Source of the DNA: Pleurotus djamor
Taxonomy: Eukaryota; Basidiomycota; Agaricomycetes; Agaricales; Pleurotaceae
Direction of reading: 5' to 3'
NCBI GenBank assembly: GCA_029747585.1
Contig: JAPEVF010000964.1
Coordinates: forward strand, 1 to 16,586
DNA: 16,586 nt
The notes under the pieces were generated by a model, which did not search any database, was not told where the DNA came from, and saw only the letters and a program-made list of their open reading frames with translations. This document shows positions 1-9,953 of the stretch, piece after piece. The number at the start of each line of letters is the position of its first letter. Within the stretch, counting starts at the first letter, position 1. The position numbers and the translations under genes were made by a program.

Positions 1-840
1 TCAAGAAAAAGAGAATTGCAGTCTTGGGCTCCCGTTCAGTCGGTCAGTCGCCCCCGTCCTCCTATCCCTGCACGTCATATGCCTTTCGTACTAATGACCC
101 CCAAGGCAAGTCCTCTCTCGTCGTGCAGTTCATCGAGAACCATTTCGTCGAGGCATACTACCCCACCATCGAGACGAACTTCTCAAAGTCCATCAAACTC
201 AACGGCGTCGAGTACGACTGCGACATCATAGATACCGCAGGCCAGGCAAGTCCGGAGTCTCGTTTCCATGAAGACCTTCCCACTAAAGCTCTCTTTCAGG
301 ACGAGTACTCGATTCTCAATGCCAAACACGCTATCGGCATACATGGCTTTGTGCTCGTCTACTCGGTGGCTTCAAGAAACTCTTTCAACATGATAGATAT
401 CATATACGACAAGATCATCGACTTTTGCGGCGTTGAGGACATTCCTTGCGTAGTCGTGGGCTCCAAGTCTGACCTGAAGTCAAGGTGTGTGTCTTGCTTC
501 ATAACCAGGCGTGGCGTCGTCGTCGCTAGACTACAGACGCCCTCTGGCTTTGATTCCACTCCCTTGCATCCTGAATACCATCTCACAGTATTGGTAACAG
601 ACAAGTCCAGCCTAATGAAGGCGAAGAGCTCGCTAAGAAGCATGGGGCCGCCTGGCTGGAAACTAGCGCAAAGAATAATGTCAACGTTGGTTCGTACCCT
701 GGCTTAGCGTCTAGTCAAGCCACTAACTCCAGATGTCCCTTTCAGCCAAAGTCTTTGAGTTGTGTCTCGGAGAAATTGAAAAACGTTCCCCGTCGACTTC
801 GCAATCCGAGCCTCAAAAGGGCGGCTGCATCATCATGTAG
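1..840 (+). CDS. rhb1: Rheb-type small GTPase, 5' end outside the window
   Basis: Exons are <3-42, 106-245, 300-484, 601-689 and 746-840, giving about 182 residues against about 184 for the family, so only the start codon and a few residues are missing. The spliced protein has the Rheb-style P-loop RSVGKSS (the Arg is a family hallmark), a YYPTIE switch I, DTAGQDEYS at G3, SKSD at G4 (usually NKxD) and ETSAKNN at G5. It ends in CIIM, a CaaX box for farnesylation and membrane anchoring. Rheb proteins activate TORC1 and, in fungi, also affect basic amino acid uptake. Introns 1 (63 nt) and 2 (54 nt) are stop-free multiples of three, so an unspliced reading stays open from 24 to 707 and is misleading. 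Intron 2 has a GC donor. The stop at 840 faces the convergent beta-mannosidase. The family assignment is firm. Confidence 0.95.
246..299 (+). other. GC-AG intron in the Rheb gene
   Basis: The flanking exons must join as GQ|DEYS, the invariant switch II sequence. This places the donor at GCAAGT, preceded by CAG, and the acceptor at CTTTCAG. No GT donor gives the conserved protein. The intron is 54 nt, a multiple of three, and has no in-frame stop, so retention would insert 18 residues directly after DTAGQ. Confidence 0.85.
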
Positions 841-1276
841 ATTCCGCGCCCGCCAACCGTGTCGCCTTTACTTTCTTCGGTCTCCAACCCTGATTTTCCG
901 TCGCTATCAGTCATTCTTCCCGCTGCATCATCAACTCAATATCGCGCCACTATTTGCATCACACTAGACTTCTCTTCTTCTCCCTTGACACGCCGTATGG
1001 TTCCGGCCAACCGCCTTACGCGTCTTCACGGAAGTTGTACAACATATCTCCCCCTCTCCTCCTCTCGTGTCACTTCCTAATTTATTGATATCATAACTCC
1101 ACCCTGGTGTAATCTCGTGGCTCCGTTTGTACATTTCTTCTCAGGCAGGCGTCGCATGGGGACGTTTGGTTGGTTGGAACCAACATAGACTTTGACTTTG
1201 ATATACAGTTTCTTTCATATATACAAATAAGCCCTCTTACCTCCGCTGCATTTGTTTTATCCCCGCCCTCAATTGG
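841..1276. other. Convergent intergenic region, Rheb / beta-mannosidase 3' ends
   Basis: These 436 bp separate two genes that point towards each other. The region is rich in T and C on the + strand and contains AT-rich patches (for example around 1081-1095 and 1198-1228) that could serve 3'-end formation on either strand. The short open frames here resemble no family and I see no RNA gene. Confidence 0.6.
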
Positions 1277-4200
1277 TCAGGCTGTCCCATCCCCTAGGTA
1301 CCGAACCTTGATTTTCCTGCCATGCAAACCCTTGGCCGTGATGGTCTGAGGGTCGTCGGGCACAAGATCAATGGCCTGATCACCCCATTGGACATCCTCA
1401 CCCTCTACGTCAAGTATGATCCCTTTCACAGGCCGCGAAGATGACAACTCCACAACTTCGCCACCCGAAGAAGCCGTGGCTTTGAACCCTACTTCTTCGA
1501 TGGAGGGAAAGTTGATATACTTGAATGGTTCGGGCCTGGGGGTGGAACGATTCAGCCGGGAATTCCTACACGACTCGGTGCCGATGAAGCGATTCTCTAC
1601 TCACCAGTTAGCATAGCGGGCGAGGACAATACCGTCGGTGTCGAGCAGCCTGGCCGATACAATGATCGTTTTAGGAACATCGCTCAACTTTGTCCTCTTT
1701 GGTAGGCCTGCAAGCTCGCCTCGGTAAAGCTCGGTGCTCGCATTCGGCTCCAGCGTAACTTCTTTTGACCACTTGTCCCTCCAGTCCGAGTGCAGATCGA
1801 AAGAAGTGACCTCAAGGTTGGCTTTCTTCTTGCTCAGAGAGCTGTTGGTTGCCCAGATCTCGAAGATGGTCTCAATGGTGAATACTGCCGCCGATGTATC
1901 GTCCGGGTAGGTCTTGTATTCTTTGCGGGTAAGACCCACGGTGAATGGACGGAGCTCTCGGGCTATGCTAAAGAAGGCAGGCTTTGGCCGCACGAAGTAA
2001 TCGGCAATGGCCCACGAAGTTACTGGCCAGCAGTCGTTGATCTACGCAGTGGCGCATTGAGCTTGTATTCGAGAAGGGGCAGTGATTTTTTACCTGCCAC
2101 ACGAGGGCCCCAGAAGTATACTCCTTGCCAGGTCCCTTCCAGTTTCTCCTCCACAGCCGATACGCCGATGCCAGAGTTTCAGCTTGCATGATCTGTGTGT
2201 AGTACACGTAGCTACAAATACCATGAGAACATCGTTAAAACCGCCATAGGAACGCAACGAACCTTTCCATGTCGAACGCATGCTTGAAGTTCTCCATCAG
2301 ATAAAGCTACCCGAGGTTGTGAGTGAAGAAACTTCATTGGGAAGCTTAGTTTACGAACTTCCAAACGACGTTCGAAACCATCTGCCTTATTGTGGTTGCA
2401 ATTGGTTCTGAAGACGGTACTCCCATCAAGTTCCTGAAATCGTGAGCGACCGAACGCACCTCGACTGGGGGAATCTTTCCGACTTGTCCTCTCCAATCCA
2501 ATAGTCGACTGTCCGAATATTTGGATACCCCTGCCTAGAGAAAGCGCATATAGGCACCTCTCAAACGGATGTGGGATATCGAAGCACTTACATTCCAAAC
2601 TCGGAAACAAAGCGACCGGCTAGGATGTCCCAATTGTGCCATGGCTCTTGGGTACCATGCCAAACGTTCCCTACAGACGCGTCTCATCACGAAACAATTG
2701 CGAACCGATGGTGCAATACATACATTGGTGAATGTCCCCCAAGGTTCTGTCAGTTGTAGGCTTTCCCTGACCACTGTAAGGAGAGGCGCGGTGATAGTAT
2801 ATTGTACTATGCTTCTCCATAACTTCTGGTAGAACCTGCACAAAACATCCGGTGGGTGACATCCGACGGCCGAATAACAACGAAAAAGCTTACTCGTTCG
2901 TATATGTATCTAGCGGGGAAATTCGTCTTCCTGAAGTCCGAGGTTTCGTCTGAATAGTCAAGTTCGAGATTCAATGATTCCGCAACTTGATAATCTGCAC
3001 GGGCCGGTAATTAGTTTGATGAACAGGAATAAGGGTCGACGAGATAGGACACCTTCATTGTTTCCGGCTAATAATGAACAAGCGCTATGAGGAAACCAGC
3101 ATGTTGATCAATCGATCGCCAACGCACCGAAGATGACGACGGAAGGGTGGTGGCGCAGACGCTTGACATTTTGCTCGGCCTCTTCACGGACAGATTCAAC
3201 GAATGCATCATGGGCCGGATACTGAGACCGAGGAACGTGTTAGTTCACAGGCCCTAGCTGTATGCCGGACAGCGCACCTGGCCGCACCCAAACATGAAGT
3301 CCTGCCAAACAAGCACTAGTTTGGATGGTCAGAAAAAACGGACGCATTTTGGTGGAAGTTAGCTGTTTCTTACATCCCAACTCTAAGAAAGCGGGTAAGC
3401 ATCAATGAGCTTTCGAACACCGTCAAAACTCACCGTCACAGATATTGTAGAAGTCATCGGCTTCGTAGATACCGCCGCCCCAGACTCGAACCATGTTTTG
3501 ATTACCATCGACCATTAATTGGAGCCATGAACGATAGCGTTGTTCTGTCATCCTAATCCAACGATATAGCAGGCGAAGCTAGGGATTGGAGATGATCTTA
3601 CGTGGTGAGGAAAGAGTCGGCTGGAATCCAATTGGAGCCTAACAAGACGGCAGGGTTAGACGCAGCTCAACGACGTCAGAGTGTGTGCATACCTCCACAG
3701 AACACGGGAATATTATTGACTTCGAAGTAGAAGCTGAGCCCATCCTGATCGATCAGTTTGTTCTGCATAATTCGAGCTCTGCGGAATGAAGTTTTTTGGC
3801 TGGCAGAAGCAACTACTTGGCCATTCTGTGGTACACACAGAAGTGAGGCTTCAGTCTCGTTATTAGACTAGGAGGAACCTACCTGATCTTTTACCTGCAC
3901 GTCTACAGAGTAGATAGGTTGCTGGCCGTGCCCCACCGGGAACCATAAATCAAGGTTTCCCGCTTGGAAAGAGAATTGCGAGGATGCAATCCCATCCTCT
4001 ACCGGGGCGCCAGTCTGCTCTGCAAGGACGCCTCCTTCGGGCTTTGTGATGACAACAGAACTTTGGTAGCCTTTTGCCTCGGAGATGGATACAGTAACAC
4101 CAACTTGGGTATCGAGGGTTTCCGAGACGGATGAATTGATGAGCACATCCGTTATCCTGACGTCGTACGTATGGAGGTGAATCGGCTTCCATGGTCCAAC

Positions 4201-5114
4201 GGTCATCAATATTGGGCCTGATGCGAGTGATGAGCCACAATTTTATTGTCCAGCATTGCGACTAACCCCAGTCCCAGCCGTAGCTAATTACCAAGAAATC
4301 AAAATCCAGTGAATAAATACCATGGGAAAGGGCTTACTTATATTGTGCTTTACGGACGTAAAGTCGGCTAGAATCGCCATTCCAAAGGTTCAGCTTGCCA
4401 TACTTTTTCTCTAACTCACGGCCCTGGCGAGGAGAAGTTAGTTTAATCGTGACGAATGGCAAGGGTGATATCACACCCTCTTGAACGCGTTATCGAACTC
4501 AATCGACAAGGTGTTGGATCCAACTTTGAGCAAAGATTTCGCGGAAACACGGTACGCTATGAATTGATTGTCCGTGCTAGCGTAGATGCCATTTCAGGTT
4601 GGGACAAAAAGCCGGGTCACCTAACTTACTCTAGCGCTTTCGTGTCGTTCTGAACAAGCAAATGTCAGCAACAGACGTAGCCAATTGGGGTTGGGGTGGA
4701 ACCAACCAAGTATACGGTTGCATAGGTGTCAAGTCCGTCAAAGACAAGATCAGCGTGAGAGGCGCTGTATTCTGACTCAGTAACTTCGAATGTTGTCTTG
4801 AACGCCCAACGACTCTCCCCAACCCCTTGTTATCGTATTAGAATCGAGTGTAGTATGATGAATGAGCGATAAAGTCCACGCACATTGAACATCCCACTCA
4901 TGCAAGCCAATAAACTACGCTCGCGAAGTCATTTCAAGCGGCAATTCTTCAGCGACATAGAACTCACAGGATCGGGGATTTTCTTCAACTTCAACAACTC
5001 GACATGCACAGTTGTAGGGAACGACGAGACATCAATCCATTCACCTTCTTTAGTACCCTCTCCGCCGCCTATCTGGGTAAAGCTCCAACCCGACGAGATC
5101 GACTTGAGTGTCAT
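1277..5114 (-). CDS. Beta-mannosidase, glycoside hydrolase family 2, 24 exons
   Basis: It hydrolyses terminal beta-1,4-linked mannose in glycans and mannan-derived oligosaccharides. Exons on the - strand: 5114-4968, 4914-4884, 4825-4707, 4649-4630, 4576-4477, 4423-4338, 4283-4267, 4217-3883, 3825-3693, 3638-3602, 3552-3434, 3382-3374, 3315-3278, 3221-3128, 3067-3053, 2994-2894, 2835-2724, 2670-2592, 2534-2460, 2407-2359, 2306-2263, 2211-2094, 2041-1605, 1535-1277. They sum to 2574 nt (857 aa, a normal length) with phase closing throughout. Landmarks are LWNGDSS, YGWDWG (about 169-174), RVWGGGIYE, the acid/base Glu in GNNE (about 433) and the nucleophile Glu in SEFGM (about 528). No signal peptide is visible, so it is probably intracellular. 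An in-frame Met 12 codons upstream (5150) is possible, but a TATA-like box at 5182-5188 puts that codon about where transcription would begin. The phase of exon 20, after the SR codon, is the least certain junction. Confidence 0.93.
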
Positions 5115-5476
5115 CGGTGTGGGACGGCCAGAGCAAATGTGGGAGGACACGCTGGAATCAGTGCGGGAAAAATGCGCTTTCTATATATCTGGGATATCGA
5201 CTCTCGGAGTGGATATCGCTGAGAGGATCCATCCCTTGGGTAACATGGCATCGAATCAGCCGTGGTCCGTCGATAGAGGAAAGTGGAAAGAATTGACCGA
5301 GGTTTACCCGCATTCCTAAACTGACCTGAAGCCAACTTCAAGCTTCATGTATAGACTGCCACGCAGGTGAAGTTTGGGTGAAGTCCTCCGGGAAAAAATT
5401 GGGTGGTTAGCCAATGGTTCGCACGACGCACTTATAATATATGAGATTCGAATCCGTAGTATTTTTACACTGTACT
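5115..5476. other. Spacer: beta-mannosidase promoter and MFS transporter 3' region
   Basis: These 362 bp lie between two genes on the - strand. The half next to 5114 carries the TATA-like box; the half next to 5477 should hold the MFS transporter 3' UTR and is AT-rich (around 5430-5470). The 144-residue open frame on the + strand across 4885-5319 is antisense to beta-mannosidase exons 1 and 2 and has no family resemblance. Confidence 0.55.
5182..5188 (-). promoter_or_regulatory. TATA-like box of the beta-mannosidase gene
   Basis: The - strand reads GATATATAG here, about 70 bp upstream of the chosen start at 5114. The spacing allows a short 5' UTR. This rests on motif and position only. Confidence 0.4.
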
Positions 5477-7626
5477 CTATAGGATGTACTTGAATTGCCT
5501 GACTCCCGTTTCCTCCTCCTTTTCCTCCGCTCGTTTGTTCAAGAATGTCAAATGCTGTCGGAAAGCAAAGCACATGATGATGGTCAAAGCATTTGTTGAG
5601 ATGCAAATGGCGTAGGAGTAACGGTAAGTCGGGCCCCATCCACTTGGCCAGACGTATCTGACGACCATCCATGAGTTCGCAGATACTACGGATATAGAGA
5701 GGGTAGGGACGTACGAGCCTGCGATGTTACCTAACTGAGAGAAAGCGTTGATGAAAGCAAGCGATACAGCGCGCTTGGAAGCCGGCCGAGCGAAGGTGTT
5801 GCTGATCCAAGCAAGGAAGGAGATAAAGCCAGCGTAAGATTGCGCCATCAGAAATCTAACAAGTCACGCTGTCAGCATCGTCAAGATTTCAAGTGGATAT
5901 GGAAGGCTCCGCTCACAGAGATACATATCGTGCGGCAGTATTCATGGTAGAAATTGCGATGACAAACCCGACGAGTCCAAAGAATAGTGGCACGACAATA
6001 TGCCAGCAACGCTCCCCAGTACGGTCGGAGTGCCTATGGGTGGAAAAGTATTATGGTGAATACCACAAGCTCGGACGCGAAACGTGTTCACCTTGAGTTG
6101 AACAAAGCGACGATCGTTGCAAAGATCCAGGGTGGCGCACAGAGAAGCAAAGTCCGGGTACGATCATAGCCCAAAGTCGCACTCAATGTCGGGAAGAACG
6201 CATTGAAAGACAATGAAACGACCATGCTCGTCAACGCAAGCGCCATCCACCACACCTTCCAGTCAGTGAAGGTCAGATACAGCCCGGAATGTTGTGACAA
6301 GAAGCCAGTATCGTCATGCTTGGTGGTTGTGGTGTCCACGGTCGACTGCTCGGCGAGTCCAGTATCTTCGACTACCCGTTTCTTGGCAAGCGCGATCTCT
6401 TCCGGGGAGAGCCATCGGGGAAGTCGGGGAGGATGAAGATAGCACATATAGCTACGAATACGGTCATAGCGCCTTCGATGTAGAAGAGCCATCTGAGACA
6501 CAAGAAATTGCAACGATCAGCGTGAATGCTTCTCCATAGACCATTACTACTGACCTCCATGCGGCGTGGCCTAGCTTTCCCTCCATCGTATCAAGAATCC
6601 CAGATGCAATCAAGGCACCGAATGCATTGGATAATAGACTTCCGCACGACAAAATAGCAGTGCGAAGAGATAGCTCGCTTCGCTTGTACCATTTACTGAG
6701 TAGGAAGAGCGCACCCTATCAGGTCTTCGGTCAGCATTAATAAAAGGTCTGGATCAAAATTGTTTACAGGGAAGAATGCAGCCTAATGAAAAGATATTGA
6801 ACTATGAGTCGTATGTTACAGGGATTACAGAGAGTCACTGACCTCGACAAATCCCAGGAAAAAGCGAGTTAGCAGTGCTCCGACAAAGCTGGAGTGACGT
6901 TAGTCAAGCAGTGTGAGCGGCAATGAACAGGGACCACACTCTGTCGTGATGCCTTTATGAAAGGTCAAGAAAGGGTGCAGAACAAGGGAGAAAAGGCATG
7001 TCATACCAGTAAGGATTGACAATACACCCCAGATCGCCATGCAGACAGGGAGGTAGATTGACGGCTTCCCGATGTAGTTCAAGAACATGTTTCTAGAAGA
7101 AGTTATCAGCTACAGGAAACACCCAGATGCTGATTCGACTTGATACTTACGAAGGCACCTGCATGATGATGTATCCGACATAAAGAATGGAAAGGATAGT
7201 AGCGAACTGGGTGCCTTCTAGACCTAAATCCTTCTCAAACCCTCGTAGTCGAGCAGCTCTGAGATAGTTTGTGCATGATCAACCGGAGCGTAACTAGAGA
7301 GACACCAGCGTGTCACTTACGCAGCATTGTTCCGATCAATCTGTAGCATTTTCTAGTGTGAATGACAACGCCCGATATATGAGCAGGAAGAACTGACGTA
7401 GTTGAGGATATAGATGATGATCTAAGTAAGGCACGAAAGGTCAGCCAACTAGACGAGATTTAGACTTCTCTCATACCAAAATGAACATTCGCAAGTCGAG
7501 CTTGAATAGAAGCTTCTTTTCGAGAGTCTTACGAGCCTCAGGCCCCCCGAATTCAGCATCATTGTTCTCGAGGCTAGGCACCTCCAGAGAGCCAACTTCT
7601 TCTTGAGCTTTCAATGAGGTAGACAT
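5477..7626 (-). CDS. MFS transporter, allantoate/nicotinate permease (Dal5/Tna1) type, with apparent frameshift
   Basis: It is probably a plasma-membrane symporter for a small organic anion or vitamin; the substrate cannot be read from sequence. Exons on the - strand: 7626-7477, 7421-7398, 7340-7321, 7258-7151, 7092-7007, 6952-6940, 6888-6843, 6782-6768, 6715-6555, 6492-6092, 6033-5917, 5855-5715, 5657-5477. Family marks are NYIDRNNA after TM1, LTRFFLGFVEAAFFPGALF in the TM4-5 region, SKWYKRSELSLRTA, the ILPDF segment before the central loop, and GWGPTYRYSYAI with a charged Lys/Glu-rich tail. Exons sum to 1463 nt, one short of a multiple of three. The N-terminal part reads into ILPDFP in one frame, while the RWLSPEE sequence that follows is in another (about 6417-6420). 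One extra C in the run CCCC would join them and give 487 aa. An in-frame stop lies upstream of 7626, so that Met is the first. Confidence 0.85.
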
Positions 7627-7934
7627 GAGTGAAGATGTAGAGTCCGCCTTGCGCTTCAGATCGTCGGGCAGAGAGAAGACTCACTGGGAAAGGTCGGAAG
7701 CCTATTTAAAACGACCGTAGGCTCATTGGAAGCCAATAGCGGCTCTTCTTCCTCAAGTTCACGGCTATTGGAGGTTCCACCGGCATAACTGACCATGCGG
7801 TCGAGAAGACTATGTTCTCGGATAAGCAGTAGATGGAGAAAGGCAAGATAATAGGCGGTGGGGTGGGTCGGTGTGAAAGGAGGAAGTAAAGCGGAGTAAG
7901 CGGGCCGGAAATATCTTGCTTTCCAACCACCACC
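7627..7934. promoter_or_regulatory. Shared divergent promoter region, MFS transporter / alanyl-tRNA editing gene
   Basis: This 308-bp interval lies between two start codons facing outward. A TTTTAAATA sequence on the - strand at 7701-7709 is a weak TATA candidate about 75 bp upstream of the MFS start. The + strand from about 7830 to 7910 is purine- and GT-rich. The open frame on the - strand across 7656-8033 overlaps the first exon of the editing gene and looks like chance. Confidence 0.5.
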
Positions 7935-9693
7935 ATGTCTGGCGCTACCGCTGTTCTCTATCCCTCTCGTACCCCTGAAACATATCATAGAATCGTCTCT
8001 CCGACGCTTACGATCCCGAAAGATACTCAGCATCCTATTCCAGTGGGACTTTTAGCTTGCCAGCGTACGGTCTAGCCCAATAACTTGACTCGCATTACGG
8101 CACTTCGTGCTCATGGTCACATCTCAGGCGACCCATTGCTACGCGAGCTGTCGACTAAGGTCATCAATTGTAAAATTTCGCAACCTGCTGCCCCACCCCC
8201 CGGCAAGAAGACAAAGAAAGCTGTTATTGCCCCGACATTACCCCAAGGTCCAATATTAGAACTTGTGCTTCATGACACCGTGATTTTCCCCGAAGGTGGG
8301 GGGCAGCCGACCGATACAGGCATCATCGTCGATCTCGAAGGCAAGAGTTGGCCAGTACTTCAGTGCAAAAGACACGGTGGCCACGCCGTTCATTACGTTC
8401 AAATCGACTCTTCACTGAGTGTCGACGATGCGTTGCTTCGGTTTACACCAGGGACCACTGTCACATCGGCTCTTACCCAGGTGGATTTCGACCGCCGCTA
8501 CGATCATGTGCGTCGTGCTCTGGTAAAAACGAGACCTGTCCATCTCATCCAACCGTAGATGTCAATGCACACTTCGCAACATCTTCTGTCTGCCCTACTT
8601 GAAACTGAACTTAATCTTCCGACGTTATCATGGTCCTTGACCGCATATCCTGCTCCTTGCTATGTGGAGTTACCCCGCGGCATGAACACGGAAGAAATAT
8701 TATCCATCCAGGAGAAAGCAAACCGCCTGGTCTTTGAAGGCAGGAAAGTACATATTGAGGTAGCTGAACTTGAAAAATCACAGGAAACAAGCGTACCTGT
8801 CCTTGGGGACGGCCGGTCAGTAGGAAAGGCGCTTCCCGAAGATTATACGGGTGGCGTCAAGAGAGTTGTTGTGATTGACGGTGTAGATCGCAATCCGTAA
8901 GTCAGGACCATCTGCTGCTTCGATCATCCGTGCCACCCCACTCCTGTGTTCATCTGAGCGTGGAGGTGGACGATGGTTACCTCATATAAGAATTTCTTCT
9001 CAACTCTCAATCTACAGATGCTGCGGTACTCATATGCCTAGCTTGCATAACCTGCAGCTATTCATCCTACCCCATACCGAAGCACTTGCACGCTCGGCCA
9101 CTACCACAGCTCGCTTGTACTTCCTCTGTGGACCCCGTTTGATCGCACACCTCACTTCCACACACTCTCTGCTGATGTCTACGGCCTCCACCATGAGCTG
9201 CGGTGCTCCCCTTGTACCCGAACGTGTATCACAGGTCGTTGATGAGCGCAAACGAGCTGAAAAGCGAGTGGATGCCCTTGAAGCCGAGTTGGCGAACTTC
9301 ATAGCTTCAAAGCTTGCCTCAGAAGTTGTGACAGGAGAACTTTTCAAGAAGAGGGTCCGTCGTGTAGATGATTCAGTGAATCCCCTTGGTTTCCTCAACG
9401 CTATATCTATGGCGTTTACCGTCGCAGTACCTCCGGGCTCGCCCTACCTCTGCGTACTCTCATCCTCCCCTTCTTCACCCACTCCCACGAGCTCTACTGT
9501 CGTTCTAATTACTGGGTCGAATGATGATCTGGTGAAGAAGGTTGCAGAATCTATCAAGGGGAAGGTTGGAGTGAAAGGTGGAGGCAAAGGCAGTCGATGG
9601 AGCGGCAAGTTCATTGGTGTCTGGAAGGAAGATACTCAAGGAGCTGCTGTAGATGAGTTGTTGGAGACTGTATCTTTCGAAGGTAGCACATAA
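7935..9693 (+). CDS. Alanyl-tRNA editing protein, AlaX / AARSD1 type
   Basis: A free-standing relative of the alanyl-tRNA synthetase editing domain, expected to deacylate mischarged Ser-tRNA(Ala) in the cytosol. Exons are 7935-8064, 8128-8507, 8559-8896 and 9018-9693 (1524 nt, 507 aa). The start ATG sits in a good CACCATG context and is followed by LLACQRDPLLREL, as in the N terminus of this family. The FPEGGGQP motif lies in exon 2. The zinc-site pair follows: HTSQH (HxxxH) just after the exon 2/3 junction and CCGTH (CxxxH) at the start of exon 4. A helical Lys/Arg/Glu-rich stretch and a Gly/Lys-rich segment (GGGKGSRWSGK) near the C terminus also fit. At 507 residues it is longer than the roughly 400-residue animal form, largely through Pro/Ser/Lys-rich inserts. 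All expected metal ligands are present, so it is probably active. Confidence 0.93.
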
Positions 9694-9953
9694 TCTTCCC
9701 ATTCTAGAGGCAGGAAATTACCTCTCTCTCAACTTAAGCCTCCACCCAACAAGCCAGGCACGCGATTTCATAAACATGCTGATGCCTGCTGACGAGCTTG
9801 TCATCAAAATTACGAGTGCTTACACCTACATGTCAACCAAGACCATTGACATGACGCGACTACAAAAACCACTGAAAATGAGACCGTCGTCCAACAATTC
9901 CCTCCGCTTCACCTTTCTGACTTCTCTCGACACCAAAACCATCGTATCCGGTC
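9694..9953 (+). other. Spacer and promoter of the oxidoreductase gene
   Basis: These 260 bp lie between two + strand genes. Pyrimidine-rich stretches (for example 9719-9730 and 9900-9930) precede the next start codon, as is common in fungal core promoters. No clear TATA box is seen. Confidence 0.4.

Noticed and set aside
24..707. A 227-codon + strand open frame over the Rheb gene
   Set aside because: It reads through two in-frame introns and past a frame-changing splice at 485-600. The spliced model restores every GTPase motif and the CIIM end.
4465..4474. Perfect 10-bp palindrome GTGATATCAC
   Set aside because: It lies within beta-mannosidase intron 5, is short enough to occur by chance, and has no partner site.
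4885..5319. A 144-codon + strand open frame
   Set aside because: It is antisense to the first two beta-mannosidase exons and their promoter, and its protein resembles no family.
7656..8033. A 125-codon - strand open frame in the divergent promoter
   Set aside because: It overlaps exon 1 of the editing gene in antisense, is low-complexity in parts and has no recognisable domain.
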